From Gaiellasilicea sp963730405 (GTDB taxonomy: Bacteria > Actinomycetota > Thermoleophilia > Gaiellales > Gaiellaceae): a DNA stretch of 64,000 nucleotides. Positions 15,627 to 23,716 of this stretch are shown here, in pieces (within the stretch, counting starts at the first letter, position 1; every line of letters starts with the position of its first letter). Where the stretch lies: contig CAVSRW010000003.1 in the NCBI GenBank assembly GCA_963730405.1, positions 37,203-101,202 of the forward strand, written 5' to 3'. A model generated the notes under the pieces. That model did no database searches. It saw only the letters and a program-made list of their open reading frames with translations, and was not told where the DNA came from. The translations under genes and the position numbers were made by a program.

Positions 15627-16588
15627 CGCGGCTGCCCCCCGTTCACGGTCAGGACGACGTTGCCCGTCTTCTGCCCCTTCTCGACATACCGCGCTGCCTC
15701 GACGACGTCGTCGAGCGGGAACGACCGGTCGATCACAGGCCGGTAGACGCCGGCCTCGATCAGCTCTCGCAGGCGGATCAGATCCTCCTGCCGGTAGCGC
15801 GCGACCCCGAGCTTGGCCCTGCGGCTGCCGAGCCAGCGGGTCGGGAGAATGAGGAGCGGCAGGTGCCACATGTAGCCCAGGTCGGCGGACACGTACGCCG
15901 CACCCGGCTTCAGGGCGCGCCGCGCCTTGCGGAACGAGCTCTTGCCGACCGCGTCGAAGACGCCGTCGTAGGCGCCACGGCGAGTCCAGTCCTCCTGCAG
16001 GTAGTCGACGACCTCGTCGGCGCCGAGCGACCGCACCAGCTCGACCTGCGTCGTGCCGCAGACGGCCGTGACCCGCGCGCCGAGGTGCTTGGCGACCTGC
16101 ACCGCCGCCGAACCGATCGAGCCGCCGGCGCCGTAGACCACGATCTGCCGGCCGTCGATCGGCCCCAGCGCGGGGAGCATCGTCAGCGCCGAGAGGGCGC
16201 CGTCCGCCACAGCGGCGGACGCCTCGAAACCGAGGCTCGACGGCTTGCGCGCGATCACACCGGACTCGGCGACGCAGAGGTACTCCGCGTTTGCACCTCC
16301 TTTGATCCCGAAGACCTCGTCGCCGGGCGCGAACGCCGTCACGGCCGACCCGACCTCCTCGACCACGCCGGCGAACTCCATGCCGGCGATCGGGCGCTTC
16401 GGCCGCACGAGCCCGGTGAAGACGCGCGTGAAGAAGTACTCCGTGTTGCGGAAGCCGCAGTCGCTGCGGGTGACGCTCGACGCGACGACGCGAACGAGCA
16501 CCTCGTTCTCCTGCGGTGCCGGGCGCTCCACCTCGGTCACCTCAAGCACCTCCGGCGGGCCGTACCGCTCGTGGACGGCCGCCCTCAT
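15623..16588 (-). CDS. MDR-family NAD(P)-dependent oxidoreductase, copy 3
   Basis: 321 residues. GroES-like half with VLVRVVASSVTRSDCGFRNT and GMEFAGVVEEVGSAVTAFAPGD; Rossmann half with IVVYGAGGSIGSAAVQVAKHL and QVELVRSLGADEVVDY. No zinc-binding cluster. The end VEKGQKTGNVVLTVNGG matches copies 1 and 4, so these three likely arose by local duplication. Third gene of the operon, ATGA-coupled on both sides. Coding quality is even across the copies; none looks decayed. Confidence 0.85.
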   Translation of the reverse strand: MRAAVHERYGPPEVLEVTEVERPAPQENEVLVRVVASSVTRSDCGFRNTEYFFTRVFTGLVRPKRPIAGMEFAGVVEEVGSAVTAFAPGDEVFGIKGGANAEYLCVAESGVIARKPSSLGFEASAAVADGALSALTMLPALGPIDGRQIVVYGAGGSIGSAAVQVAKHLGARVTAVCGTTQVELVRSLGADEVVDYLQEDWTRRGAYDGVFDAVGKSSFRKARRALKPGAAYVSADLGYMWHLPLLILPTRWLGSRRAKLGVARYRQEDLIRLRELIEAGVYRPVIDRSFPLDDVVEAARYVEKGQKTGNVVLTVNGGQPR

Positions 16589-17553
16589 CTCGACTGCCCA
16601 CCGTTCATGGTGATGACGACGTTGCCGACCTTCTGCTCCGTCTCGACGTACCTCATCGCGTCGACGACCTCCTCGAGCGGGTACGTCCGGTCGATCACGG
16701 CCCGGTAGCGCCCCGACTCGATCAGCTCCGCCAGGAAGAGGATGTCCTCCTGCTTCGAGTCCGGCAGCGGCAGCGACACCTTCTTGTCGCCGAAGCGGGA
16801 CGTCCACAGTCCGAGCGGGAAGTTGCGGAGCCCGTCCGTGGCGATGTAGATCCCGCCGGACTTGAGCGAGGCCTTGCAGCCCCTGAACGTGAGCTTGCCG
16901 ACCGCGTCGAAGACGACGTCGTACGTCTCGCCGTTCCTCGTGAAGTCCTCCTGCGTGTAGTCGAGCACGCGGTCGGCGCCGAGCGAGCGGACGAGCTCGA
17001 CGTTCTTCGTGTTGCAGACCGCGGTGACGTCGGCGCCGAAGTGCCTGGCGAGCTGCACGCCGGCGGTGCCGATCGAGCCGGAGGCGCCGTAGACGAGGAG
17101 CTTCTGGCCGGGCTTCACACCGGCACGCCGAAGGCACGTCAGCGCCGAGAGCGCGCCGTCGGGGATCGCCGCGGCCTCCACGAAGGAGAGGCCGTCCGGC
17201 TTGTGGGCGATCAGGCCGCTCCCGCGCCGGCAGAGGTACTCGGCGTGGCCGCCGAGCCTGGGTCCGGTCGTCCCGAAGACAGGATCGCCGACGGCGAACT
17301 CGCTCACGGCGGCGCCGACGGCCTCGACCTCACCGGCCATCTCGGTCCCGAGAATCCGTCGCTTCGGCCGCAGCAGGCCCGCGAAGAAGCGCCAGAAGAA
17401 GGGCCTCGCCGCGCGGCGGTGGCAGTCCGTGCGATTGACGGTGGTGGCGTGGACGCGGATCAGGACCTCGTCCTCTGCAGGGCTCGGCCGCTCGACGTCC
17501 TCGAGCCGCAGGACGTCAGGAGGCCCGTACCGGTCGTGGACGACCGCTTTCAT
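16585..17553 (-). CDS. MDR-family NAD(P)-dependent oxidoreductase, copy 4 (promoter-proximal)
   Basis: 322 residues: VLIRVHATTVNRTDCHRRAA, GTEMAGEVEAVGAAVSEFAVGD, and the Rossmann loop LLVYGASGSIGTAGVQLARHF with NVELVRSLGADRVLDY. A DCH in place of DCG distinguishes it from copies 1 and 3. Like them it lacks the structural-zinc lobe. It is the first enzyme gene after the NUDIX regulator and is coupled to it by ATGA (17550-17553), so its expression should follow the operator at 18301-18358. Confidence 0.85.
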   Translation of the reverse strand: MKAVVHDRYGPPDVLRLEDVERPSPAEDEVLIRVHATTVNRTDCHRRAARPFFWRFFAGLLRPKRRILGTEMAGEVEAVGAAVSEFAVGDPVFGTTGPRLGGHAEYLCRRGSGLIAHKPDGLSFVEAAAIPDGALSALTCLRRAGVKPGQKLLVYGASGSIGTAGVQLARHFGADVTAVCNTKNVELVRSLGADRVLDYTQEDFTRNGETYDVVFDAVGKLTFRGCKASLKSGGIYIATDGLRNFPLGLWTSRFGDKKVSLPLPDSKQEDILFLAELIESGRYRAVIDRTYPLEEVVDAMRYVETEQKVGNVVITMNGGQSR

Positions 17554-18314
17554 GACTTCACGATCCTTTCGTTCGCTCGCTGTGTGCGCTGGATGGGTCC
17601 GCCGTGCTCCCAGGCCCCACCGGCCCGGTAGAGCTCCGCAGGCCGGCCGCCGGCCGGGCCCGGCCTCGCGCGGCGGCCGGTCGGGATCACCCAGCCGTCC
17701 TCTGCGACGACGCTGCGCCGGAAGTTCGCGGCGTCGAGCTGCACCCCCCAGACCGCCTCGTACACGGCCCGGAGCTCGGCGAGGGTGAACGTGGAGCCGA
17801 CGAACGCGGTCGCGACGCCGCTGACCTCGAGCTCGACGCGAACGCGCTCGATCGCGTCGCGCACGATCTCCAGGTGGTCGAACGCGAGCGTGACCTTGCC
17901 GTTCAGGACGTCGGAGACGAGGATGAGCGCCGCCGCCGCGGCATCGGAGCCGCCGACGACCGGCCCGACGTCGCGGAGCACGGCGAGGTAGGCGACGGTG
18001 ACGACGTTCATCCGGGGGTCACGGCCGGGGTCGCCGTAGGCGCCGAACTGCGTCAGCAGACTGGCCGCGTCGACGCCGGTCTCCTCGCGGAGCTCCCGCT
18101 TGGCCGCCTCGTCGAGCGTCTCGGTGGGCCGCTTGAAGCCGCCCGGGATCGCCCACATTCCCTCGTACGGCGCCTCGCCCCGGCTCACGAGCAGCACCCG
18201 CAGCGTGCCCTCGACCATCGTCAGGACGACCACGTCGACCGTGACCGCGAACGCCGGAAACTGCGAGGGGTCGTAGCCCGAGGGGATCTCATCGCCGGCT
18301 GTTTTGGTCATCAT
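17550..18314 (-). CDS. NUDIX-domain transcriptional regulator (NrtR-like)
   Basis: 254 residues. An intact Nudix box runs from Gly59 through Glu65 to Arg73-Glu74-Leu-Arg-Glu-Glu78, in GGFKRPTETL and KRELREETGV. The C-terminal winged helix (about 165-240) reads FTLAELRAVYEAVWGVQLD and ends with a GRRARPGP tail. This is the NrtR/AraR-like architecture in which a NUDIX ligand (often an ADP-ribose-like or sugar compound) controls DNA binding; the intact box means hydrolysis is possible too. Transcription is leaderless from TTGACA-N18-TAAGGT, with the ATG 7 nt after the -10. It leads a six-gene coupled operon. Confidence 0.85.
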   Translation of the reverse strand: MMTKTAGDEIPSGYDPSQFPAFAVTVDVVVLTMVEGTLRVLLVSRGEAPYEGMWAIPGGFKRPTETLDEAAKRELREETGVDAASLLTQFGAYGDPGRDPRMNVVTVAYLAVLRDVGPVVGGSDAAAAALILVSDVLNGKVTLAFDHLEIVRDAIERVRVELEVSGVATAFVGSTFTLAELRAVYEAVWGVQLDAANFRRSVVAEDGWVIPTGRRARPGPAGGRPAELYRAGGAWEHGGPIQRTQRANERIVKS

Positions 18315-18358
18315 GACTGTTACCTTAGCACGTGGTTTTGGTCGCTGTCAACCAAAAC
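18301..18358. promoter_or_regulatory. NUDIX-operon promoter with three-half-site operator
   Basis: Minus strand: -35 TTGACA (18351-18346), 18-nt spacer, -10 TAAGGT (18327-18322), then 7 nt to the ATG. A perfect inverted repeat GTTTTGGT (18335-18342), 8 nt, ACCAAAAC (18351-18358) covers the -35 and part of the spacer. A third half-site GTTTTGGT lies at 18301-18308 inside the first NUDIX codons. A repressor here would block the operon and could also affect the divergent LanC-like gene (GTG 18387). Confidence 0.75.
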
Positions 18359-18386
18359 TCCGGGCGGGATACGCTCGCCCGCAGCC

Positions 18387-19484
18387 GTGTTGTTCTCTCC
18401 GGAAGCGCACGAGGCGCTCGCGGGCCGGACCTGGAGCGCAGAGCACGCCCGCGCAGCGATCGCCTCCATCGTCGCCGACTCCGAGAACGCGTTCGACGAC
18501 GGTTGGACGACGCATTCGCTCGACGTGCTCGAGCCGGCCGACGAGACGACCCGCTTCCGCACGATGTATCTCGGCGGCGCGGGCGTCGTCTCCGCGCTCC
18601 ACCGCCTCGCGACTGGAGGCTTCGCCGACCTGCGGCGCGACTACCTCCCCTACCTGCACGACTCGCTCGAGGCCGCGCCCGACTTTCCCGACGCAGACGC
18701 GGAGCGCAGCCTGTGGATGGGCGAGACCGGGATCCGGCTCGTCCTGCAGCGGCTCGCGCCCTCGGCCGGGAACCTCGAACGGCTCGCCGACCTGATCGCC
18801 GCCAACGCGCACGACGAACGCCGCGAGCTGATGTGGGGCAGCCCCGGGACGATCCTGGCCGGCCGCGAGCTCGGGCTCGACGTGACGGCGAGCACCGAGT
18901 GGCTGCAGGCGCAGCGGGGGCCGGACGGACTCTGGACACAGCACCTCTTCGGACGCAGCAGCCGTTGCCTCGGGCCGGCGCACGGGTTCGCAGGCTGCGC
19001 GCTCGCGCTCGACGCCGACGGCGTCACCGAGACGCTGGCGCGGTTCGCCGTCGAAGAGAACGGTCTCGTCAACTGGCAGTCGTATGCCGGCATGCAGCTC
19101 GACGAGCACGGCGACGGCCAGATCCGGACGCAGTGGTGCCACGGCGCGCCCGGGATCGTCGCGACGCTCGCCCACCTCATGGACGAGGAGCCTGCCCTCG
19201 CCGGCGGCGAGCTGACGTGGCGGGCCGGGCCCCTGAGGAAGGGCGGCGGCCTCTGCCACGGGACCGCGGGCAACGGTTACGCGTTCCTGGCGCTGCTCGC
19301 ACGCACGGGCGACGAGCGCTGGCTCGCCCGGGCACGCGCCTTCGCCATGCACGCAGCGGGCCAGGTCGAGCAGAGCCGATCGGAGTTCGGCCGCGGCCGC
19401 CACACGCTCTGGACGGGCGACCTCGGCACGGCGCTCTTCCTCGCCGACTGCGTCGAGGGCGGCGGGCGGCTGCCGCTTCCGTGA
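18387..19484 (+). CDS. LanC-like (lanthionine synthetase C family) protein
   Basis: 365 residues, an alpha/alpha-toroid by its repeated Gly-rich helices. Zinc ligands of the LanC family are present: Cys251 in WCHGAPG, Cys290 and His291 in LCHGTAGNG; His199 in HGFAG matches the catalytic His of NisC. LanC enzymes add a Cys thiol to dehydroamino acids; eukaryotic LanC-like proteins add glutathione to such electrophiles. No LanB/LanM or precursor peptide is nearby. Faces the NUDIX-MDR operon across a 72-bp gap containing the operator. TACGCT (18370-18375) is a possible -10. GTG at 18387 is the first start after it. Confidence 0.8.
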   Translation: MLFSPEAHEALAGRTWSAEHARAAIASIVADSENAFDDGWTTHSLDVLEPADETTRFRTMYLGGAGVVSALHRLATGGFADLRRDYLPYLHDSLEAAPDFPDADAERSLWMGETGIRLVLQRLAPSAGNLERLADLIAANAHDERRELMWGSPGTILAGRELGLDVTASTEWLQAQRGPDGLWTQHLFGRSSRCLGPAHGFAGCALALDADGVTETLARFAVEENGLVNWQSYAGMQLDEHGDGQIRTQWCHGAPGIVATLAHLMDEEPALAGGELTWRAGPLRKGGGLCHGTAGNGYAFLALLARTGDERWLARARAFAMHAAGQVEQSRSEFGRGRHTLWTGDLGTALFLADCVEGGGRLPLP

Positions 19485-19544
19485 GGTCGAACAGCGTCGA
19501 TCGGCCGCTCAAGGGGCGACTGACGGCGCTCGGAGTGGCGGCGG

Positions 19545-21611
19545 CTACTCCTCCGATGCGTCCGCGGCGGCCCGGTCTGCGATCTCGCTGACGACCGTGG
19601 GGTCGGCCAGCGTGGTCGTGTCGCCGAGCGGGCGGTTCTCGGCCACGTCGCGCAGCAGCCGCCGCATGATCTTCCCGGAGCGCGTCTTCGGCAGCTCGGG
19701 CGTGAAGACGATGTTCGCCGGCTTCGCGATCGGGCCGATCTTCGCCGCGACGTGGTTGCGCAACTCCTCGAGCATCTCGAGCGAGCCCTCGTCGCCGTCC
19801 TTCAGGGTCACGTAGGCGACGATCGCCTGACCGGTGAGCGCATCGGCGCGGCCGCACACGGCCGCCTCGGCCACCTTCGGATGGTCGACGAGCGCCGACT
19901 CCACCTCGATCGTCGAGATCCGGTGCCCGGAGACGTTCATCACGTCATCGACACGGCCGAGCAGCCAGAAGTCCCCGTCCTCGTCGATGCGGGCGCCGTC
20001 GCCCGCGAAGTACACACCCGGGTACTTCGACCAGTACGTCTCCCGGAAGCGCTCGTCGTCGCCGTAGATCCCGCGCGTCATCGCCGGCCACGGCCGCTTC
20101 AGGACGAGGTAGCCGCCGCCGCCCGGGCCGACCTCCTCGCCGGCCTCGTTGAAGACGCCGGCCTCGACCCCCGGGAACGGCTTCGTCGCCGATCCGGGCT
20201 TCGTCGTCGTCACGCCCGGCAGCGGCGTGATCAGGATCATCCCGGTCTCCGTCTGCCACCACGTGTCCACCACGGGCGTGCGGTCGCCGCCGACGTGCTC
20301 GCGGTACCAGACCCACGCCTCCGGGTTGATCGGCTCGCCGACCGACCCGAGCAGCCGCAGCGAGGAGAGATCGTGCTTCGCCGCATGCTCCGGGCCCCAC
20401 TTCATGTGCGCCCGGATCGCCGTCGGCGCCGTGTAGAGGATCGTGACGCCGTAGCGCTCGACGATGTCCCACCAACGGTCCTTGTCCGGGAAGTCGGGCG
20501 TGCCCTCGTAGAGGACGGAGGTGGCTCCGTTCGTCAGCGGGCCGTAGACGATGTAGCTGTGGCCGGTGATCCAGCCGATATCGGCCGCGCACCAGTACAC
20601 GTCGTCCTCGGGCTTCAGATCGAAGATGAGCGCGTGCGTCGAGGCAACGCCGACGAGGTAGCCCGCCGTCGTGTGCGCGATCCCCTTCGGCTTCGCGGTG
20701 GTTCCCGACGTGTACATGAGGAACAGCAGGTCCTCGCTGTCCATCGGCTCGGGTGGGCTCGTGGCCGGGTCGTCCGAGACCTCGAAGTCGTGCAGCCAGT
20801 GGTCGCGCCCTGCCTGCATGGGGACGGCGTTCCCGGTGCGGCGGACGACGAGCGCCTTGCGGATCCCGGGCGCGTCCGCCATGGCGGCGTCCGCGGTCTG
20901 CTTCAGCGGCACGGTCGTGCCGCGGCGCCACGCTTCGTCCTGCGTGATCAGGACCTCGCAGCCCATGTCGTTCGCGCGGTCCGACAGCGAGTCGGCGGAG
21001 AAGCCGCCGAAGACGACCGTGTGCGGCGCCCCGAGCCGCGTGCACGCGAGCATCGCCACCGGCAGCTCGGGGACCATCCCCATGTAGATCGCGACCTTCG
21101 TCCCCTTGCCGACGCCGAGCTCCTTGAGCGCGTTCGCCATCCGGACGACGTCGCGCTGCAGGTCGGCGTAGGTGATCGTGCGGCGGTCGCCCTCGGGCTC
21201 GCCCTCCCATTGGTAGGCGACCCGGTCGCCGAGGCCGGCCTCGACGTGGCGGTCGACGCAGTTGTACGCGACGTTGAGCTTCCCTCCGAGGTACCACTTC
21301 GCGTACGGCAGCTCCCACTCGTAGAGCTCGCCGAAGGGCTCGAACCAGGTGACGCGCTCGCGCCCCTCGCTCTCCCAGAACTCGTCGAACTCGCGCTCGT
21401 AGATGTCCGGCCGCGCGACTGCGAGCGCGGCGAAGTCCGGCGGGGGCGGATACCGGCGATCCTCAGTGAGGATCGTCTCGATCGTCTGCCCGCGTCCCTC
21501 GTCGGCGTCGGCTCCGCCGGGCGGAGCCCGGCTCCGCCGCCGCCTGCCGTCTCTGCCGGCACGCGGCTCTCCGGCCCCGTATTGCTCATACTGTGGCCTC
21601 CGGCCGCCCAC
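19545..21611 (-). CDS. acs: Acetyl-CoA synthetase (start region uncertain)
   Basis: The body is a full AMP-forming acetyl-CoA synthetase: P-loop YTSGTTAKPKGIAHTTAGY, WWQTETG, and the C-terminal PKTRSGKIMRR whose Lys is the regulatory acetylation site. It makes acetyl-CoA from acetate, CoA and ATP. The frame is open to GTG 21611, but residues before QTIETILTEDRRYPPP are Arg/Gly-rich and overlie a palindrome. ATG 21589, with GGAGG 7 nt upstream (21601-21597), is a better start but in another frame, so a frameshift near 21490-21530 is likely. Followed by a 34-bp gap to the M24 gene. Confidence 0.9.
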   Translation of the reverse strand: MGGRRPQYEQYGAGEPRAGRDGRRRRSRAPPGGADADEGRGQTIETILTEDRRYPPPPDFAALAVARPDIYEREFDEFWESEGRERVTWFEPFGELYEWELPYAKWYLGGKLNVAYNCVDRHVEAGLGDRVAYQWEGEPEGDRRTITYADLQRDVVRMANALKELGVGKGTKVAIYMGMVPELPVAMLACTRLGAPHTVVFGGFSADSLSDRANDMGCEVLITQDEAWRRGTTVPLKQTADAAMADAPGIRKALVVRRTGNAVPMQAGRDHWLHDFEVSDDPATSPPEPMDSEDLLFLMYTSGTTAKPKGIAHTTAGYLVGVASTHALIFDLKPEDDVYWCAADIGWITGHSYIVYGPLTNGATSVLYEGTPDFPDKDRWWDIVERYGVTILYTAPTAIRAHMKWGPEHAAKHDLSSLRLLGSVGEPINPEAWVWYREHVGGDRTPVVDTWWQTETGMILITPLPGVTTTKPGSATKPFPGVEAGVFNEAGEEVGPGGGGYLVLKRPWPAMTRGIYGDDERFRETYWSKYPGVYFAGDGARIDEDGDFWLLGRVDDVMNVSGHRISTIEVESALVDHPKVAEAAVCGRADALTGQAIVAYVTLKDGDEGSLEMLEELRNHVAAKIGPIAKPANIVFTPELPKTRSGKIMRRLLRDVAENRPLGDTTTLADPTVVSEIADRAAADASEE
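21510..21538. repeat. GC-rich nested palindrome in the acs 5' region
   Basis: GGCGGAGCC (21520-21528), C, GGCTCCGCC (21530-21538) is a perfect 9-bp inverted repeat. It overlaps GGCTCCG (21510-21516), 5 nt, CGGAGCC (21522-21528), so two alternative hairpins are possible. It resembles the element at 2211-2250 in its GGAGCCCGGCT core and lies where the acs frame appears disturbed. Confidence 0.5.
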
Positions 21612-21644
21612 CGGCAGTGACGGCCCAGGAACGCGCGAAGTCGC

Positions 21645-22784
21645 TCACAGCTCCAGGTCGTACGGGTAGTCGGTCAGCTTCTCGGCGCCGTCGGCGGTGA
21701 CGAGGATCAGATCCTCGAGCCGGACACCGCCGTACCCGTGCCGGTAGAGGCCCGGCTCGAGCGCGATCACATCGCCCTCGACCAGGGGCTCGCTCTCGAC
21801 ACGGCCGACGCCCGGCCGCTCGTGCACCTCGAGGCCGACACCGTGCCCGGTCGCGTGGAAGTAGCCGTCGACGAGCGACTCGCCCTCCTCCTTGTGCAGC
21901 TGCGTCTTGTGGCCGTGCTCGTGGAAGAAGTCGCACACCTGGCGGTGGATGTCGCTGCCCTTGACGCCCGGCTTCACGGCGGCAACGGCCATGTCGAGCG
22001 CCTCCTTCGCCAGCCGGTGGTACTCGCGCAGCTCGTCGGGTGCCGGGCCGACGGTGAACGTCCGCGTGAAGTCGGAGTAGCAGGCCGACTCGCGGTCGCG
22101 CGGGAAGAGGTCGAAGAGGACGACGTCCTCGGCGGCGATCGGGCCGGAGCCGCCGTCGTGGCCGACAGCGGTTTGGGCGCCGTGCGAGACGATGAACTCC
22201 TCGGCGGCGGCGCCCTGCTCGCCGAAGGCACGCTCGACCTCGAGCTGGATCCGCTCACAGGTCAGCGGCTCGCCTCCGAGCGTGAGCACGCCGTTCGCGC
22301 GCGAGGCGCTGCGCAGCATCTCGACGCCGACGGCAACTCCCGCCTCGACTGCCCGGCACGCGCGCCGGATCCCGGCCAGCTCCTGCTCGGTCTTGACCCG
22401 GCGGCGCTCGTCGAAGAAGCGCTGGTCGGCGGTCAGCTCGATCCCGTTCGCGCGCAGATGGTCGGCATGCGCGAGCGGGAAGCCGCCGGGCGTGACCGCG
22501 CGCTCGAGGCCGAACAGCCTGCAGGCACCGAGGTAGAGCTCGCGGTCGAGCTCGTACGCGTCGAGCCCGCGCTTCATCAGGTCGTCGACGCCCGCGTCCT
22601 CATAGGTCAGCACCTCGAGGCCGTGGCCGAGGCCGTCGATCCGGCCGGACTCGAGCGAGCTGACGACGACCGACCGCTTCCCGCCGACCTCGGCGTAGAG
22701 GAACGGATCGGGAACGGCCAGCGGCACCTCGTGGCGGAGCTCCGGCGAGCGGACCGTGTCGGCGATGATCAGGACATCGGACAC
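21645..22784 (-). CDS. M24-family aminopeptidase (Xaa-Pro dipeptidase-like)
   Basis: 379 residues with the creatinase/aminopeptidase-P two-domain plan. In the C-terminal pita-bread domain the metal ligands are seen in VVLFDLFPRD, HATGHGVGLEVHERPG (His) and VIALEPGLYRHGYGGVRLED (two Glu). It likely removes residues next to proline in cytoplasmic peptides, using two Mn or Co ions. GTG 22784 is 7 nt after TAGGAT (22797-22792), which overlaps the stop codon of the aldo/keto reductase, so it has its own promoter inside the gene end. Confidence 0.85.
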   Translation of the reverse strand: MSDVLIIADTVRSPELRHEVPLAVPDPFLYAEVGGKRSVVVSSLESGRIDGLGHGLEVLTYEDAGVDDLMKRGLDAYELDRELYLGACRLFGLERAVTPGGFPLAHADHLRANGIELTADQRFFDERRRVKTEQELAGIRRACRAVEAGVAVGVEMLRSASRANGVLTLGGEPLTCERIQLEVERAFGEQGAAAEEFIVSHGAQTAVGHDGGSGPIAAEDVVLFDLFPRDRESACYSDFTRTFTVGPAPDELREYHRLAKEALDMAVAAVKPGVKGSDIHRQVCDFFHEHGHKTQLHKEEGESLVDGYFHATGHGVGLEVHERPGVGRVESEPLVEGDVIALEPGLYRHGYGGVRLEDLILVTADGAEKLTDYPYDLEL

Positions 22785-22794
22785 GGCCCAGATC

Positions 22795-23685
22795 CTAGTC
22801 AGCAGCGAGCGCGGCCACGTCAGAACCCTCGCGCGCGTTGCGGACGCCGACGATCGCCGCCGTCACGCCCGGCTGCTCGAGCACCCAGGCGATCGCGTGG
22901 CGCCGGAGCGTCCGGCCGCGCCCGGCCGCCTCACGCGCGTGAGCCGCGATCTCGTCGGAGCGCTGCGCCAGGGGCGAGGAGCGGCGGAAGTCGTCCTGCT
23001 CCAGCTCCTCGGTCGAGAAGCCGTCGACGAGGAACCCGCTCGCGAGCGGCGCCCAGCAGAGCAGGCCGATCCCGAGCCGGCGCACGACCTCGAGCACGTC
23101 CGGATGCCTCGGTCCACCGAGCAGGCTGAGGGACTCCTGGCAGGACGTGACGGGCGCGACGGCGTGCGCGCGCTCGACGAGCTCGGCCGGGTGGTTCGAG
23201 AGGCCGGCCCAGCGGATCTTCCCCTCGTCGCGCAGGCGCTGCAGCTCGCCCCACGACTCCTCGATCGGCGTCGTCCGGTCGAGATCGTGGATCTGGAGCA
23301 GGTCGACATGATCGACGCCCAGGCGCAGCAGGCTCGCCTCGAGATCGGCGCGGATCGCCTCGGGCCGGTTGTCCATCCGTGAGACCCGGTCGGGGTCGGG
23401 CATCGTCCCGCACTTGGTGAAGAGGAGGACGTCGTCGCGCCTGCCGTCGAGCGCGCGGCGGACGATCTCCTCGGCGCTGCCCCAGCCGTAGAACGGCGCC
23501 GTGTCGATCCAGTTCGCACCCGCGTCGAGCGCCGCCCGGATCGCGGCGATCGCCTCGCGCTCGTCCTGGCCGCCCCAGTAGATCCACTCGCGGGCTGAAC
23601 CGACGGGCATGCTGCCGATCGGCGCCGTGCCGATGCCCACCACCGTGATCTCCGGTCCATCCGCGCCGAGCCGTCGCCGCTCCAC
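22795..23685 (-). CDS. Aldo/keto reductase
   Basis: 296 residues, TIM-barrel AKR. The N-terminus has GTAPIGSMP; the catalytic Asp and Tyr are in NWIDTAPFYGWGSAEE, the Lys in LLFTKCGT, and the His in LLQIHDLD. C-terminal VTAAIVGVRN is the NADP-binding end. Reduces aldehydes or ketones with NADPH. GTG at 23685 follows TAGGAT (23698-23693) by 7 nt. Divergent from the M32 carboxypeptidase with 31 bp between starts, each with its own -10. Confidence 0.9.
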   Translation of the reverse strand: MERRRLGADGPEITVVGIGTAPIGSMPVGSAREWIYWGGQDEREAIAAIRAALDAGANWIDTAPFYGWGSAEEIVRRALDGRRDDVLLFTKCGTMPDPDRVSRMDNRPEAIRADLEASLLRLGVDHVDLLQIHDLDRTTPIEESWGELQRLRDEGKIRWAGLSNHPAELVERAHAVAPVTSCQESLSLLGGPRHPDVLEVVRRLGIGLLCWAPLASGFLVDGFSTEELEQDDFRRSSPLAQRSDEIAAHAREAAGRGRTLRRHAIAWVLEQPGVTAAIVGVRNAREGSDVAALAAD

Positions 23686-23716
23686 GACTTCGATCCTACG
23701 GGTAGGTTTGCCCCCG

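Noticed and set aside
18387..19484. LanC-like gene as part of a lantibiotic cluster
   Set aside because: No LanA, LanB, LanM, protease or dedicated exporter nearby; the distant PGM1-like ligase is 7 kb away among wall genes.
21590..21611. acs start at GTG 21611 as a genuine N-terminal extension
   Set aside because: The extension is low-complexity Arg/Gly/Pro coded over a palindrome and lacks a promoter or ribosome site, while ATG 21589 has a good one in another frame. Kept only as the open-frame limit.
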